Shown here piece by piece: positions 9,468-19,491 of a stretch of DNA of 64,000 nt. The notes under the pieces were generated by a model. That model had not been told where the DNA came from. It saw only the letters and a list, made by a program, of their open reading frames with translations, and did not search any database. The translations under genes were made by a program, and so were the position numbers. Source of the stretch: Hyphomicrobium sp. (GTDB lineage: Bacteria > Pseudomonadota > Alphaproteobacteria > Rhizobiales > Hyphomicrobiaceae); contig JADJVG010000001.1 of the NCBI GenBank assembly GCA_016716675.1, positions 186,001-250,000 on the forward strand. The letters are read 5' to 3'. Every line of letters begins with the position of its first letter. Position 1 is the stretch's first letter.

Positions 9468-10912
9468 CTATCGCCCGGTCAATCGCTTCACGCCCGACTT
9501 GCTGGATGCCAATCCAGGGTCGATGGTCAGCGCTTTCAAGAAATCGGCTTCGGCGGCGGCACGTTCGCCCAGCGCCTCGTTGATGTGCCCGCGCGTATCC
9601 CAGACATAAGCCTTGTCGCCTATTAGCTTCACGGCTTGGTTGGCATCCGCCAGGGCTTTTTTGTGGGCGCCCATCTTGTAATGCGTCCACGCACGATTGT
9701 TCCACGATTCCCCATTATTTGCGTCGCGTTTGATCGCCTCATCGTAATCGGCGATAGCCGTGGCGAAGTCGCCCTTCAGCAAATAGGCGGTGGCGCGATC
9801 AGCGTAGGCGGTGGCAGTTGCATGCGATTGAATGGAGTCGCCCAACGACGCGATCGCGAGATCCAAATCGCCGTTTTTACGCTGCGCTAATCCAAGCCGC
9901 CTCTGCGCTTCGGAACGGCCTTCCGCATCAATCGCCGTATCGCTGAGAAGTTCGCTGCATCCCTGCAATGCGGCTGGCGTATCTTCGCCGCGGCAATGGT
10001 TCCAACGCATCCGCCGCAACCTCACAGCGGCTGCAACGTCTTCGCTTGGGGGCGCAGCCGACTCCGTTGGTCTGTTTTCGGGTGACGCACTCGGCTCTGG
10101 CGGCGACACGGTGGGCGATGCGACGGCGCCTCTACTGCCGGTGTTTCGAGAGCAGCAACGCTCGGCGGCGACGTTGCTTCCAGCGCGGGCTCCACTGCGG
10201 CGGGCGGGGCCTCAGCGGGCTGGACCGACGTCACTTCGGTCGCCGGTTTCTGCGGCGCTTCACCGGAATGTTGTAGCGCCCAGACAACGGCCGCACTGGC
10301 AATGGCAACGGCAAGTCCCGCAATGGCGTTGGCCCGTGTCATCCAAGTCTTCCTCTGCGATGCTGATAAGCTCCCGCCAAATGCAGCTGGTTTGGACCCC
10401 GAATCCGGCAAAACCGCAAAAACATGAATGGGCGCTGGAATGTTCTTGACGGTTTGTTGCCCGAGGTCCTTGAACGTTACGGATAGCTTGCTGCTTACCG
10501 CGTCGTGCATGACCTTTGAAACGCAGATGCCACCCGGCTGTGCCAGCGTTTCAAGACGCGCTGCGATGTTGACGCCATCGCCCAGCAGATCTCCATCCTG
10601 ATCGACGACGTCGCCGATCGTGAGACCGATCCGATATGCCATCTGCCGGCTTGCCGGATAGGCTTGGTTGCGGATTCTAAGGCTTTCCTGAACGTTGACC
10701 GCACAGCGCAACGCATCGACGGCACTTGGAAATTCCGCCAGAACGCTATCGCCTGCCGTCTTAAAAACGCGGCCGCCAGCCTCAGTAATCTGTTCCTTGA
10801 ACAGCCGCTGGTAGTCGGTCAGCCGCCGCAGCGTCTCTTCCTCGTCTTCGGAAACCAACCGGCTATATCCGGCAATGTCAGCGGCGAGAATAGCTGCAAT
10901 TTTGCGTTTCAA
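9468..10912 (-). CDS. Class III adenylate/guanylate cyclase with TM segment and TPR domain, frameshifted
   Basis: Read as one gene of about 481 residues with a one-base frameshift near 10110-10125. The first part starts at ATG 10912 (MKRKIAAILAADIAGYSRLV) and carries a class III cyclase domain with AADIAGYS and FKTAGDSVLAEF (metal-binding aspartates), then GDGVNIAARLE. A transmembrane helix (AIAGLAVAIASAAVVWAL) and a Pro/Ala-rich linker follow. In the shifted frame the linker continues and leads to several TPR repeats (ATAYADRATAYLLKGDFATAIADYDEAI), ending at 9468. Cytoplasmic cyclase, single TM and TPR is a common rhizobial architecture. The break lies in the low-complexity linker, so translation or sequencing error cannot be told apart. 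It probably makes cAMP in response to a periplasmic signal. Confidence 0.8.
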
Positions 10913-11076
10913 AACACGTCGCCCCAGATCCGGCCATCATGGCCTTTGTCCCGGTCCCATTGATACGCCGAAAGCCAAAGCCGAGGCAACGCACCGAATG
11001 GGCTTGACTAAGGTTACTGGCGGATAGAATCGCGCATTGCCCGCGTACGGACGCTAAATGGCGCTGTGCCCGATGT

Positions 11077-11557
11077 TCAGCGGCGCGAATGCCATGCGCG
11101 CCAGCCTCCGAATGCCGTGATGTCTTCGGCGACCGCGTGCGCTTCGCGCAGTAAGCCTTTGGCCGTTGTGCCATCTGCTAGGCGGATCGTGCCAATGCGC
11201 AGCAGCGACGGAATCAGCGCAACGAATGACCCGAACGCCGCTTCGCTCATCTCCCAGATTTCCACCAGGATGCCGCCCTTGCCAAAGCCATCATAAACGA
11301 GACGGGGCTTCGCTGGCGTCGCATTTGCCAACGCATAGAAACTATAGCCCGCCTCCGTCCGCGTGGTTTTAACGAACGTCGCCGATCGATCAACTGCCAA
11401 TGCAGCGGCTGGCCTGAGAGGTGGGCGCCGACCACGGCCACCGCGATCTTCTTTTCGTCAGCCGGTTCCGCGATGACCGCTAGCGTCGTTGAAAGGTGCG
11501 CCGGCGTGTTTCCGAGCGGCACATCACCCAGCGCCCGATCCGGCCGATCCCCGCGGC
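11077..11557 (-). pseudogene. Allophanate hydrolase C-terminal remnant (5'-truncated, frameshifted)
   Basis: Only the C-terminal domain of an allophanate hydrolase is left. One frame gives LGDVPLGNTPAHLSTTLAV and AVAVVGAHLSGQPLHWQL; after a shift near 11381-11395 the other gives RSATFVKTTRTEAGYSFYAL, GTIRLADGTTAKG and the closing EDITAFGGWRAW. The amidase domain, which should come first, is absent: homology stops at about 11557, directly where a glutamine synthetase fragment starts on the other strand. The family splits allophanate into ammonia and CO2 in urea or biuret breakdown. The truncation is real on any reading, so this is a dead gene. Confidence 0.72.
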
Positions 11558-11560
11558 TGC

Positions 11561-11938
11561 GGCCTCTCCATCCTCGGCTATCAATTCCTCGCGGGCGTAT
11601 TGAAGCATCTGCCCGCCATCTGCGCGGTCGTGGCCCCGACCGTGAACAGCTACAAGCGGTTGGTTCTGAAGGGCTCAATGTCGGGCTTCACGTGGGCGCC
11701 GATTTGGGCCTGTTATGGCAACAACAATCGAACGAATACACTGCGCATCCCATTGGACGGCGGGCGAGTCGAGCTGCGGACTGCCGACAATTCGTGCATT
11801 CCTTATCTGGGCGCCGCTCTCGTTCTTGCGGCCGGTCTAGAGGGGATTTCTCAAAACATGGACCCTGGCGAACCGCACACCGAAAACATGTACCTGAAGA
11901 GCGAAGAAGAATTGTGCGCAGCCCCCACGACGACATGA
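11561..11938 (+). pseudogene. Type III glutamine synthetase C-terminal remnant
   Basis: About 118 codons similar to the catalytic C-terminal part of the type III glutamine synthetase at the left end of the window. It begins GLSILGYQFLAGVLKH, continues VVAPTVNSYKRLV, FTWAPIWACYGNNNRTN and LGAALVLAAGLEGI, and stops after DPGEPHTENMYLKSEEEL. The N-terminal two thirds and the last 60-70 residues are gone. The left edge meets the truncated allophanate hydrolase within a few bases; the right edge runs straight into a creatininase fragment. Both edges look like deletion joints. It differs clearly from the intact copy, so it is not a recent duplicate. Confidence 0.75.
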
Positions 11939-12333
11939 TGATTGCCGTGATCAACACCGCGATGCTGAGTGAGCGCGTGCGAGCCGCCAATTTCCGCGAT
12001 GGCGACGACTGGCACGCCAATGCGGCTGAGACCGCCTTGATGATGGCGGTCGCACCCGAAATCACGCGACCTGAGAAGTTTGCTTCAGCCGACGACCCTG
12101 ACCGCACGGCTGGGCTCGTGTTTGCGCATCCGGTCAATCGCGCCAGTTTAAACGGTATCACGGGTAAACCGAGTCAAGCGACGCTGGACCAAGGTCGAAA
12201 GCTTCTCGCATGGATGGTAGAAGACCTCGCAGCACTCATTGAAAAGGGTAAAGCGGAAGTGCCGCCGTTGCCCTATAGCTATTCGAACCGCATTGCAGAC
12301 GCACCCGCGTCGCCAGCAAAATCGTTGACTTGA
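11935..12333 (+). pseudogene. Creatininase family C-terminal remnant
   Basis: About 130 codons match the C-terminal half of creatinine amidohydrolase-family enzymes: GDDWHANAAETALMMAVAPEI (metal-site region) and FAHPVNRASLNGITGKPS, followed by LAWMVEDLAALIEKGKAEVPPL. A full protein has about 250-270 residues and its N-terminal metal ligands are missing. The frame extends upstream without creatininase similarity and overlaps the glutamine synthetase remnant. An ATG at 11938 could start a short product, but it would lack the active site, so I call it a pseudogene. Together with its two neighbours it points to a lost nitrogen-scavenging locus. Confidence 0.65.
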
Positions 12334-12347
12334 GGGCCGCAACGCCA

Positions 12348-12845
12348 ATGTATGATCAACCGATGGTTCCAGCTGATTTCGTGGTGCCCGAGAGGCTTGA
12401 TTGTGGCGCATACCATTTGCGCATGTTGTCAATCGAAGACGTCGAGAAGGACTACGAAGCCGTGATGGCAAGTCGTGAACGCCTTACTGGCTTGCTCGAC
12501 CCGGACAGTACGTGGCCAGAGGGCTTGACCCTCAAAGACGATATGATCGATCTCGCCTGGCATCAGCGGGAATTCACGTTGCGCCACTCGTTTGCCTACA
12601 CCGTCATGTCGGCAGACGAATCCAAATGTGTGGGTTGCGTCTATTTCTTTCCGTGCAATGCGGAAGGCTATGATGCAGCCGCCTATTACTGGGTCCGCGC
12701 CGGTGAAAACGCGGCGGCGCGTGACGCAGCACTTGGTGCGCAGATCTCCGATTGGCTCAATGCTGCCTGGCCGTTCAAGTCTGTTGCGTTTCCCGGCCGT
12801 CAGTTGTCCTGGCCACAATGGCGCGCTCTGCCGCGCCGATCATAG
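12348..12845 (+). CDS. GNAT-like N-acetyltransferase
   Basis: A 165-residue protein with the look of small acetyltransferases that modify amino groups: a start such as LDCGAYHLRML, then DVEKDYEAVMAS, a central strand FAYTVMSADESKCVGCVYFFPC with acyl-CoA-binding character, AAYYWVRAG, and an end WPFKSVAFPGRQLSWPQW. It fits a family often annotated simply as GNAT or N-acetyltransferase. ATG 12348 and 12363 are both possible starts; neither has a strong ribosome site. Its last 6 bases overlap the end of the convergent MocR gene. The substrate cannot be read from the sequence. Confidence 0.6.
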   Translation: MYDQPMVPADFVVPERLDCGAYHLRMLSIEDVEKDYEAVMASRERLTGLLDPDSTWPEGLTLKDDMIDLAWHQREFTLRHSFAYTVMSADESKCVGCVYFFPCNAEGYDAAAYYWVRAGENAAARDAALGAQISDWLNAAWPFKSVAFPGRQLSWPQWRALPRRS

Positions 12846-14354
12846 ACTGGCACGCGGCGCCTTGCCCGCGCTCTGCCCAGAGCGCAGGGCGGCAGCGAGC
12901 CTAGAAATCCCAATTGAAATCTCTCTCTCCGACGGCGCGGTGAACCCAAGAACAAGATAGCGATCGCTGTCTCTCATGACACCGAAATCGACGGCCCCGC
13001 CACTGTTGAGCGTGTAAACGCCAACGCCCGCCTTCAACGCAATTTTTTCAACCACATTGGCGGGCGGCAACTGATCTGGCATTCTCCACACGAGGTGCAT
13101 GCCGGCATTGTCACCAACGATCGTGCTGCCGCCAAAATGCTTCTGCAAAGCCGCCAACAGAGTCTCGCGGCGAGCCTGATACGAGTGGCGGATGCGGCGC
13201 AGATGGCGATCATAGGAACCATTGGTAATAAAATCGGCAAGCGCTGCCTGCGGAAGCCACGGCTGGCCGTTGTTTGTCAGCGTCTTGATATGCCGTGCCG
13301 CATCGAACAACGTCGCTGGCATCACCACATAACCAATTCTGAGACCCGCCCCCATGCTCTTCGAGAACGTTCCAACATAGATCACACGTTCGCAACGATC
13401 GAGCGCCTTCAAAGCCGCGATGGGCGCACCGCGATAGCGGATGTCACTGTCGTAATCGTCTTCGATAATATAGGAGTTGGTGCGCGTCGCCCATGCCAGC
13501 AATTCCAAACGGCGATCGAGCGATAGCGTCACGCCGAGTGGAAACTGATGCGATGGCGTGACGTAGCAAATGGCGTTTTGCGTTGCCGGAAGTTTCGAAA
13601 CATCGATGCCGTTGTCATCGACATGAACCGGATGCAACTTCGCGCCAAAGCTTTCGAACAAGTACGCAGCGCCTTGATAGCAGGGGCTCTCAACAAAGGC
13701 GCTGCTACCCAGTGTAACAAGTAAGCGGCACGCAAGGTTCAACCCGCCTTGACTGCCGCCCACGATGATCACCTGTTCAGCATCGACCATGATGCCACGC
13801 GTCGGCCGCAGATGATCGACGATTGCTTGACGCAACTCTCTGACACCGAGGGGATCGCGATACTCGGTAAGCGCCGCGCCCGCCGAGCGCAGGCAGTTAG
13901 CAATCAGACGCGCCCACATCTTCAAAGGGAATGAATTTGGATCGGGGCGGCCAGGCCAGAAATCTGCTGTCAGACGCCGTAGACTGGCGTTGACAAGGGC
14001 TTGTGATTTCAACTCATCGGACCGGAGCGCTATTCGCTCGCAAGGCGCAGAACCGTCATCATCCACGTTCGGTGGCTCGCCGGCTGGCGTAAACGTTGCA
14101 ACGCCAGGAACCTGGAGCGCCACGAACGTACCGACCGATTTGCGCATATCGACATACCCTTCGGCCTCCAATCGCTCATATGCCAAGGTCATCGTGTTCC
14201 GCGAAATGCCCAATTGCTCGCTCATCATCCGCGTCGACGGCAACGGCTCACCGGCCTTGAGAGTCTCCTCCAGGATCATCGTGCGGACCTGCTCGAAAAT
14301 CTGATTCTGCAGACTTTCGTTGCTAACTTTTGAGACTTTGAGGCGCAGCGACAC
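12840..14354 (-). CDS. MocR-type PLP-dependent GntR transcriptional regulator
   Basis: A 504-residue fusion of a GntR winged helix-turn-helix and a class I aminotransferase-like domain. The frame is open from TTG 14444, but GTG 14354 (MSLRLKVSKVSNESL) has GGAG eight bases before it. The N-terminal domain shows GEPLPSTRMMSEQLGISRNTMTLAY. The aminotransferase part has SQGGLNLACRLLV, YIIEDDYDSDIRY and TFSKSMGAGLRIG, whose Lys is the expected Schiff-base residue for pyridoxal phosphate. MocR proteins respond to PLP or amino compounds and often control vitamin B6 or amine genes. No pdxST or transporter is adjacent; the next gene on the far side of a long intergenic region is xoxF. Target genes are unknown. 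Confidence 0.9.
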   Translation of the reverse strand: MSLRLKVSKVSNESLQNQIFEQVRTMILEETLKAGEPLPSTRMMSEQLGISRNTMTLAYERLEAEGYVDMRKSVGTFVALQVPGVATFTPAGEPPNVDDDGSAPCERIALRSDELKSQALVNASLRRLTADFWPGRPDPNSFPLKMWARLIANCLRSAGAALTEYRDPLGVRELRQAIVDHLRPTRGIMVDAEQVIIVGGSQGGLNLACRLLVTLGSSAFVESPCYQGAAYLFESFGAKLHPVHVDDNGIDVSKLPATQNAICYVTPSHQFPLGVTLSLDRRLELLAWATRTNSYIIEDDYDSDIRYRGAPIAALKALDRCERVIYVGTFSKSMGAGLRIGYVVMPATLFDAARHIKTLTNNGQPWLPQAALADFITNGSYDRHLRRIRHSYQARRETLLAALQKHFGGSTIVGDNAGMHLVWRMPDQLPPANVVEKIALKAGVGVYTLNSGGAVDFGVMRDSDRYLVLGFTAPSEREISIGISRLAAALRSGQSAGKAPRASL

Positions 14355-15101
14355 CAAAGACGCTCCTATCTTGTCGACGAAAATGCGTTGCGGCAGCGGC
14401 CGCCCCTTCAAGATGGATCCACTGGCACCATGCTTGTCGCCCAATTCCCGTGCGGCGCTCGGTCCACAGCATCTGATCCGGCGGAACAGTGACGAACACC
14501 AATGTTCAAAAGTGGTACGCGCTATACAATGTTTACTAACCCGTTATGACACCAGACAACGAGAATGCAAACAGTTGTCTCGCGATGCAATATCCATTGG
14601 CAACATCTTACTTATCAGTTCTTTTGCATCGTCCGAGTGGCCAATTGTGTCGGCAGATTTTTTCAGCATCGTGCATTTTTTAATCTGCATTGGTGGCGCG
14701 CTGACGCTGCCGCTTTGCGGAGATTTTTTCCACCAGAGCGATGGATCCACGGCAGTTTCTGCGGCACCAGTATTTCTTTGCTGTGTGGACCTATGGCTGG
14801 ATAGGGACCTTGGCCTACGTTCACGTCGTCGTGAAAAACTTATCGCGGTCGATTGAAACGCGTTGTTTCTTCAAACCGCGACAAACCTTCGGTCGAACCA
14901 GAAACTCGTCGCATTTGTATAGGATCCCGGCACGGATCGCTTCATTGCACCTAGTCATTCGACCGAACCGGTCACAGTGGCTCTGGGACGTGCCTCCTGA
15001 ATTTGCGCAGGTTTATCGCTCGCACCGCAGCGCGGCCAATGCTCGTAAACGAGCTGTTGCAAGCGTGGCATTGCAGTCAAACTTGTCTCGGAGGAAAATG
15101 C
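14355..15101. other. Long non-coding region between mocR and xoxF, with a 7-bp inverted repeat
   Basis: About 750 bases hold no frame that resembles a protein. The region should carry the promoters of both divergent genes. One notable element is AGACAAC at 14554-14560 with GTTGTCT at 14574-14580, a 7-bp inverted repeat with a 13-base spacer, which could be an operator. The xoxF side ends in a strong ribosome site (GGAGG at about 15090). I do not see a recognisable riboswitch. Confidence 0.35.
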
Positions 15102-16916
15102 ATGAAGAGAAGTATCTACGCAGCTGCACTTCTGACGACGTTCACGTCGCCCGTTTGGGCGAATGCCGACGTGCAGAAGCTGTCGGCTGACCCGAACAAC
15201 TGGGCTATCCAGTCCGGGGACTACGCTGGTACGCGTTATTCGACGCTCGACCAGATCAACACGTCAAACGTCGGCAGCCTGAAAGTTGCTTGGACGTTCT
15301 CGACAGGCGTTCTTCGCGGTCACGAAGGCAGCCCGCTGGTGATTGGCGATACCATGTATCTCCACTCGCCGTTCCCGAACATCGTGTTCGCTCTAAACCT
15401 CGCAGATGACAACAAGATCATCTGGAAGTACGAGCCGAAACAGGATCCGTCGGTTATCCCCGTCATGTGCTGCGACACGGTAAACCGTGGCGTGCAGTAT
15501 GCTGAAGGCAAGATCTTCCTCCACCAGGCCGATACCTCGCTCGTCGCACTTGATGCGAAGACCGGTAAGGAACTGTGGAAGGTGGTCAACGGCGATCCGA
15601 AGAAGGGCGCAACGGGCACACAAGCTCCACTCGTCACGAAGGACAAGGTGATCGTCGGTGTTTCGGGCGCTGAATTCGGCGTTCGCTGCTACCTCACCGC
15701 CTATGACATCAACTCGGGCAAGCAAGTCTGGCGCGCCTACTCGATGGGTCCGGATTCCGATATCCTCGTCGATCCGGAAAAGACGATGTCGCTCGGCAAG
15801 CCAGTCGGCAAGGACTCGTCCTTGAAGACCTGGAACGGCGATCAGTGGAAAATCGGTGGCGGTTCGATCTGGGGCTACATGGCCTACGATCCGGACCTCA
15901 ACCTGATCTACTACGGAACCGGCAACCCATCGACCTGGAACCCAGCACAGCGCGCTGGACCCGATGGCAAAGCGATCGACCAGAAGTGGTCGATGACCAT
16001 GTTCGCTCGTGACGTCGACACCGGCGTTGCTAAGTGGGCCTACCAGATGACCCCGTTCGATGAATGGGATTATGACGGCATCAACGAACCGATCCTCGCT
16101 GAACTCGATTTCGATGGTACGAAGCGCAAGACCGCTACGCACTTCGATCGTAACGGTTTCGGCTACACCTGGGATCGCGCGACCGGCGAGCTTCTCGTCG
16201 CTCAGAAGTTTGACCCGAAGGTCAACTGGGCAACGGAAGTCGTGATGGATCCGAAGAGCCCGCAGTACGGCCGCCCGCAGGTCGTATCGAAGTACTCGAC
16301 GTTCCAGAACGGCGCGGACGTGAACTCGAAGGGCATCTGCCCTGCAGCTCTCGGTTCCAAGGACCAGCAGCCGGCTTCGTTCTCGAAGCTGACTGGTTTG
16401 TTCTATGTTCCGACAAACCACGTTTGCATGGACTACGAACCCTTCAAAGTTTCGTACACGGCTGGTCAGCCCTACGTTGGCGCCACGCTGTCCATGTACC
16501 CGGCTCCGGACTCTCACGGCGGCATGGGCAACTTCATTGCCTGGGACGGCGTAAAGGGCAAGATCGTTTGGTCGAAGCCTGAGCAGTTCTCGGTCTGGTC
16601 GGGTGCACTCACCACCGCTGGTGGCGTTGCATTCTACGGCACGCTTGAAGGTTACTTCAAAGCTGTCGATCAGAAGGATGGCAAGGAACTCTTCAAGTTC
16701 AAGACGCCGTCGGGCATCATCGGCAACGCTATGACTTACTCGCACGGCGGTAAGCAGTACGTTGCAGTGTTCTCCGGCGTTGGTGGCTGGGCCGGTATTG
16801 GTCTTGCTGCTGGCTTGACGAACCCGACAGACGGTCTGGGTGCTGTTGGTGGCTACGCTGGCCTGAAGCAGTACACGAACCTCGGTGGCTCGCTCACCGT
16901 GTTTGCACTGCCATAG
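15102..16916 (+). CDS. xoxF: Lanthanide-dependent methanol dehydrogenase XoxF (PQQ enzyme)
   Basis: A periplasmic PQQ-dependent methanol dehydrogenase of 604 residues. The start is ATG 15102 behind CGGAGG; upstream in-frame codons from 15003 precede no signal. The signal peptide ends around SPVWANAD. Key features are the vicinal cysteines Cys123-Cys124 (VMCCDTVNRG) stacking on PQQ, the beta-propeller tryptophan-docking repeats (for example LDAKTGKELWK), and FDEWDYDG with catalytic Asp323 and the extra Asp325 that marks lanthanide enzymes; calcium-type MxaF has Ala there. It oxidises methanol to formaldehyde or formate and passes electrons to a cytochrome c. No xoxG (cytochrome) or xoxJ follows, so it is an orphan here. 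A strong terminator follows the gene. Confidence 0.97.
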   Translation: MKRSIYAAALLTTFTSPVWANADVQKLSADPNNWAIQSGDYAGTRYSTLDQINTSNVGSLKVAWTFSTGVLRGHEGSPLVIGDTMYLHSPFPNIVFALNLADDNKIIWKYEPKQDPSVIPVMCCDTVNRGVQYAEGKIFLHQADTSLVALDAKTGKELWKVVNGDPKKGATGTQAPLVTKDKVIVGVSGAEFGVRCYLTAYDINSGKQVWRAYSMGPDSDILVDPEKTMSLGKPVGKDSSLKTWNGDQWKIGGGSIWGYMAYDPDLNLIYYGTGNPSTWNPAQRAGPDGKAIDQKWSMTMFARDVDTGVAKWAYQMTPFDEWDYDGINEPILAELDFDGTKRKTATHFDRNGFGYTWDRATGELLVAQKFDPKVNWATEVVMDPKSPQYGRPQVVSKYSTFQNGADVNSKGICPAALGSKDQQPASFSKLTGLFYVPTNHVCMDYEPFKVSYTAGQPYVGATLSMYPAPDSHGGMGNFIAWDGVKGKIVWSKPEQFSVWSGALTTAGGVAFYGTLEGYFKAVDQKDGKELFKFKTPSGIIGNAMTYSHGGKQYVAVFSGVGGWAGIGLAAGLTNPTDGLGAVGGYAGLKQYTNLGGSLTVFALP

Positions 16917-16984
16917 TCTGACAGAAAGGTTTCTCGCTTGCCTTAGCGCTTCCTCCAAAAATGTTATGGCCTTGCGAGCACCTT

Positions 16985-17018
16985 GGGCCGGCACAGAGCA
17001 ATCTGTGCCGGCTCTTTT
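16985..17018 (+). terminator. Rho-independent terminator of xoxF
   Basis: A 13-bp stem (16985-16997 with 17002-17014, core CCGGCACAGA/TCTGTGCCGG, one G-T pair) closes a GCAA tetraloop and is followed by TTTT. It lies about 70 bases after the xoxF stop codon. Confidence 0.88.
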
Positions 17019-17147
17019 CATTTTCTGATTTCTATTGTGTGCGTCGGCGTGATCGCGACATGCGCATGTCTGTGCCGTTGGCTTGATCTCGGATCACGGC
17101 TCCGACGTCGCTCGCAGCCGGCAGAACGCGGAGGTGCGATTATGCGA

Positions 17148-19491
17148 TCACTTCTCGCGTGCCCGACGCAGCGCCGCCGCGAGCGCGGATTCACCCTCCG
17201 ACGCCTGCGGTTTTGATTGCGGCTTTGCAGCTGGCGTGGCGCTTCTCGCGGCGGCACTCTTGTCCGCAGAACCCGAGCGGTTCCCCTCCGGCGCGGACCG
17301 CTGGGCGCCCGCGTCGATCGCACCCGACTTCATGGTCAGCGCGATGCGCTTTCGATCAATATCGACGTCCTTGACGCGAACGCGAACAACGTCGCCGGCT
17401 TTTTACCACTTCGCGCGGGTCCTTGACGAAGCGGTCGGCGAGTTCCGACACATGCACGAGACCATCCTGGTGGACGCCGATATCGACAAACGCGCCAAAG
17501 GCCGTGACGTTGGTCACGACGCCTTCGAGCGCCATTCCCGGCCGCAGATCGGAAAGCTTCTCGACGCCATCCTCGAACGTCGCCGTCTTAAACTGCGGCC
17601 GCGGATCGCGCCCCGGCTTTTCAAGCTCGGCCAGAATGTCGACGATGGTGGGAACACCAAAGTCGTCGTCAGCGAATTTTGCCGGATCGAGCGAGCGCAG
17701 AAATGCGCTATCGCCAATCATCGCCTTGAGCGGCTTGCGGGTCGCCTCGGAAATGCGCTCGACGACCTTATACGCCTCTGGATGCACGGCGGAGGCATCC
17801 AGCGGATTGGGCCCATCCATAATCCTTAGGAACCCGGCGGCCTGCTCGAACGCTTTGGGGCCGAGGCGGGCGACCTTCTTGATCTCGGAGCGCTTCTTGA
17901 ACGCGCCATTGTCGTCACGGAACTGCACTATGTTCTGCGCAATCGCCGCATTCAATCCGGCAACGCGCGCCAGCAGCGGCACCGACGCCATGTTGACATC
18001 GACGCCGACGGAATTCACGCAGTCTTCAACTGCGGCATTCAATGAGTTCGCAAGATCGCCCTGGTCAACATCATGCTGGTATTGGCCGACGCCGATCGCC
18101 TTCGGCTCAATCTTGACGAGTTCGGCGAGGGGATCTTGCAGACGCCGTGCAATCGATACCGCACCTCGGAGACTGACATCGAGATCAGGAAACTCGTTGG
18201 CCGCCAGTTCGGAAGCCGAATACACCGACGCGCCCGCCTCCGACACCATCGCCTTGATCGGCTTGTTATCCGGCAGAAGCTTGATCAGATCCGCCGCCAG
18301 TTTATCGGTTTCGCGGCTCGCGGTGCCATTGCCAATAGCGATCACGTCAACGTGGTGTTTCCGGCATAAGGTCGCGAGCGCAGCAAGGGCGCCTGCCCAA
18401 TCTTTGCGCGGCTCATGCGGATAGACCGTCGCGGTATCTAGCACTTTGCCGGTCTTATCGACGACCGCAACCTTCACGCCGGTGCGAATGCCGGGATCCA
18501 GCCCCATCGTGACGCGCGCCCCGCCGGGCGCCGCCAGCAGCAGGTCTTTGAGGTTGGACTTGAACACGCCAATAGCGGCGGCGTCAGCATTCTCTTTTAA
18601 CCGCGCCAACAGATCGCTTGTGAGTGACTTACTCAGCTTGGTTTTCCAAGCCTGCTTCACAGTCTCGACCAACCACGTATCGCCGGGACGGCCACGGTTG
18701 GTGACAGCAAACGCCGACATAATTTTCAGCTCGGCCGGATGCGGTTGGTCCCGGCCGGCATCCGGCGCGATCTCAACGTCGAGATCAAGACTGAGCAAAC
18801 CCTCGTTGCGCCCCCGCAAAAGCGCCAGAGCGCGATGCGACGGCAGCTCCCGGATCGCTTGCTGAAAATCAAAGTAGTCAGAGAATTTGGCGGCCAGCGC
18901 GCTCTTGGCCTTCACAACCTTCGACGCCAATCGCCCCGAGGTCCACAACCATTCGCGCAAGGCGCCGACGAGCTTGGCATTCTCACCGATCCGCTCAACC
19001 AGGATTGCGCGTGCCCCATCGAGCGCCGCTTGGCCATCGGCAACGCCCTTCTCCGCGTCAACGAACTTTGCGGCTTGCGCCATCGGATCAAGCGCGGGGT
19101 TGGCGAGCAACGCATCGGCAAGCGGTTCCAGCCCGCTGTCGCGGGCCATTTGCGCCTTGGTATGGCGCTTCGGTTTGAAGGGCGCGTAGAGATCTTCGAG
19201 CGCCACCTTGTGGTCGGCGGCTTCGATCGCGCGCTGAAGCTCCGGCGTGAGTTTGCCCTGCTCCATGATCGACTTCAAAACCGTGGCCCGGCGATCTTCA
19301 AGCTGGCGCAGGTAGCCGACCCGCTCTTCGATTTTGCGCAGTTGCGTATCATCGAGGCCGCCGGTCTTTTCCTTGCGATAGCGCGCCACGAACGGAACGG
19401 TCGCACCTTCACCGAACAGTTGTATGGCCGCTTCCACTTGGTGGCGATCGACGCTCAGTTCTTTGGCGATTCGACCGGCGATCGTATTCAT
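17148..19491 (-). CDS. tex: Tex family S1 RNA-binding protein, frameshifted
   Basis: Tex is a conserved nucleic-acid-binding protein tied to transcription and RNA handling. Reading the two frames together gives about 780 residues, the normal size. The first frame from ATG 19491 (MNTIAGRIAKELSVD) holds the N-terminal HTH-like region, the YqgF/RNase H-like domain (GLDPGIRTGVKVAVVD), the helix-hairpin-helix part (NMASVPLLARVAGLNAAIA) and most of the S1 domain (GVVTNVTAFGAFVDIGVHQDG). At the T run 17400-17404 (five T on the plus strand where four keep frame) it shifts; the other frame finishes the S1 domain with AGDVVRVRVKDVDI and a basic Ala-rich tail ending at 17148. A homopolymer error is the simplest cause. 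Confidence 0.9.

Noticed and set aside
15393..17021. A 542-codon open frame on the minus strand across xoxF
   Set aside because: It lies antisense to the well-supported xoxF gene, has Arg/Val-rich composition with no domain, and arises from codon bias in the real gene.
17148..17410. Programmed frameshift in tex
   Set aside because: The run is AAAAA followed by GCC with no slippery heptamer, and no Tex homologue is known to be recoded; an indel error is simpler.
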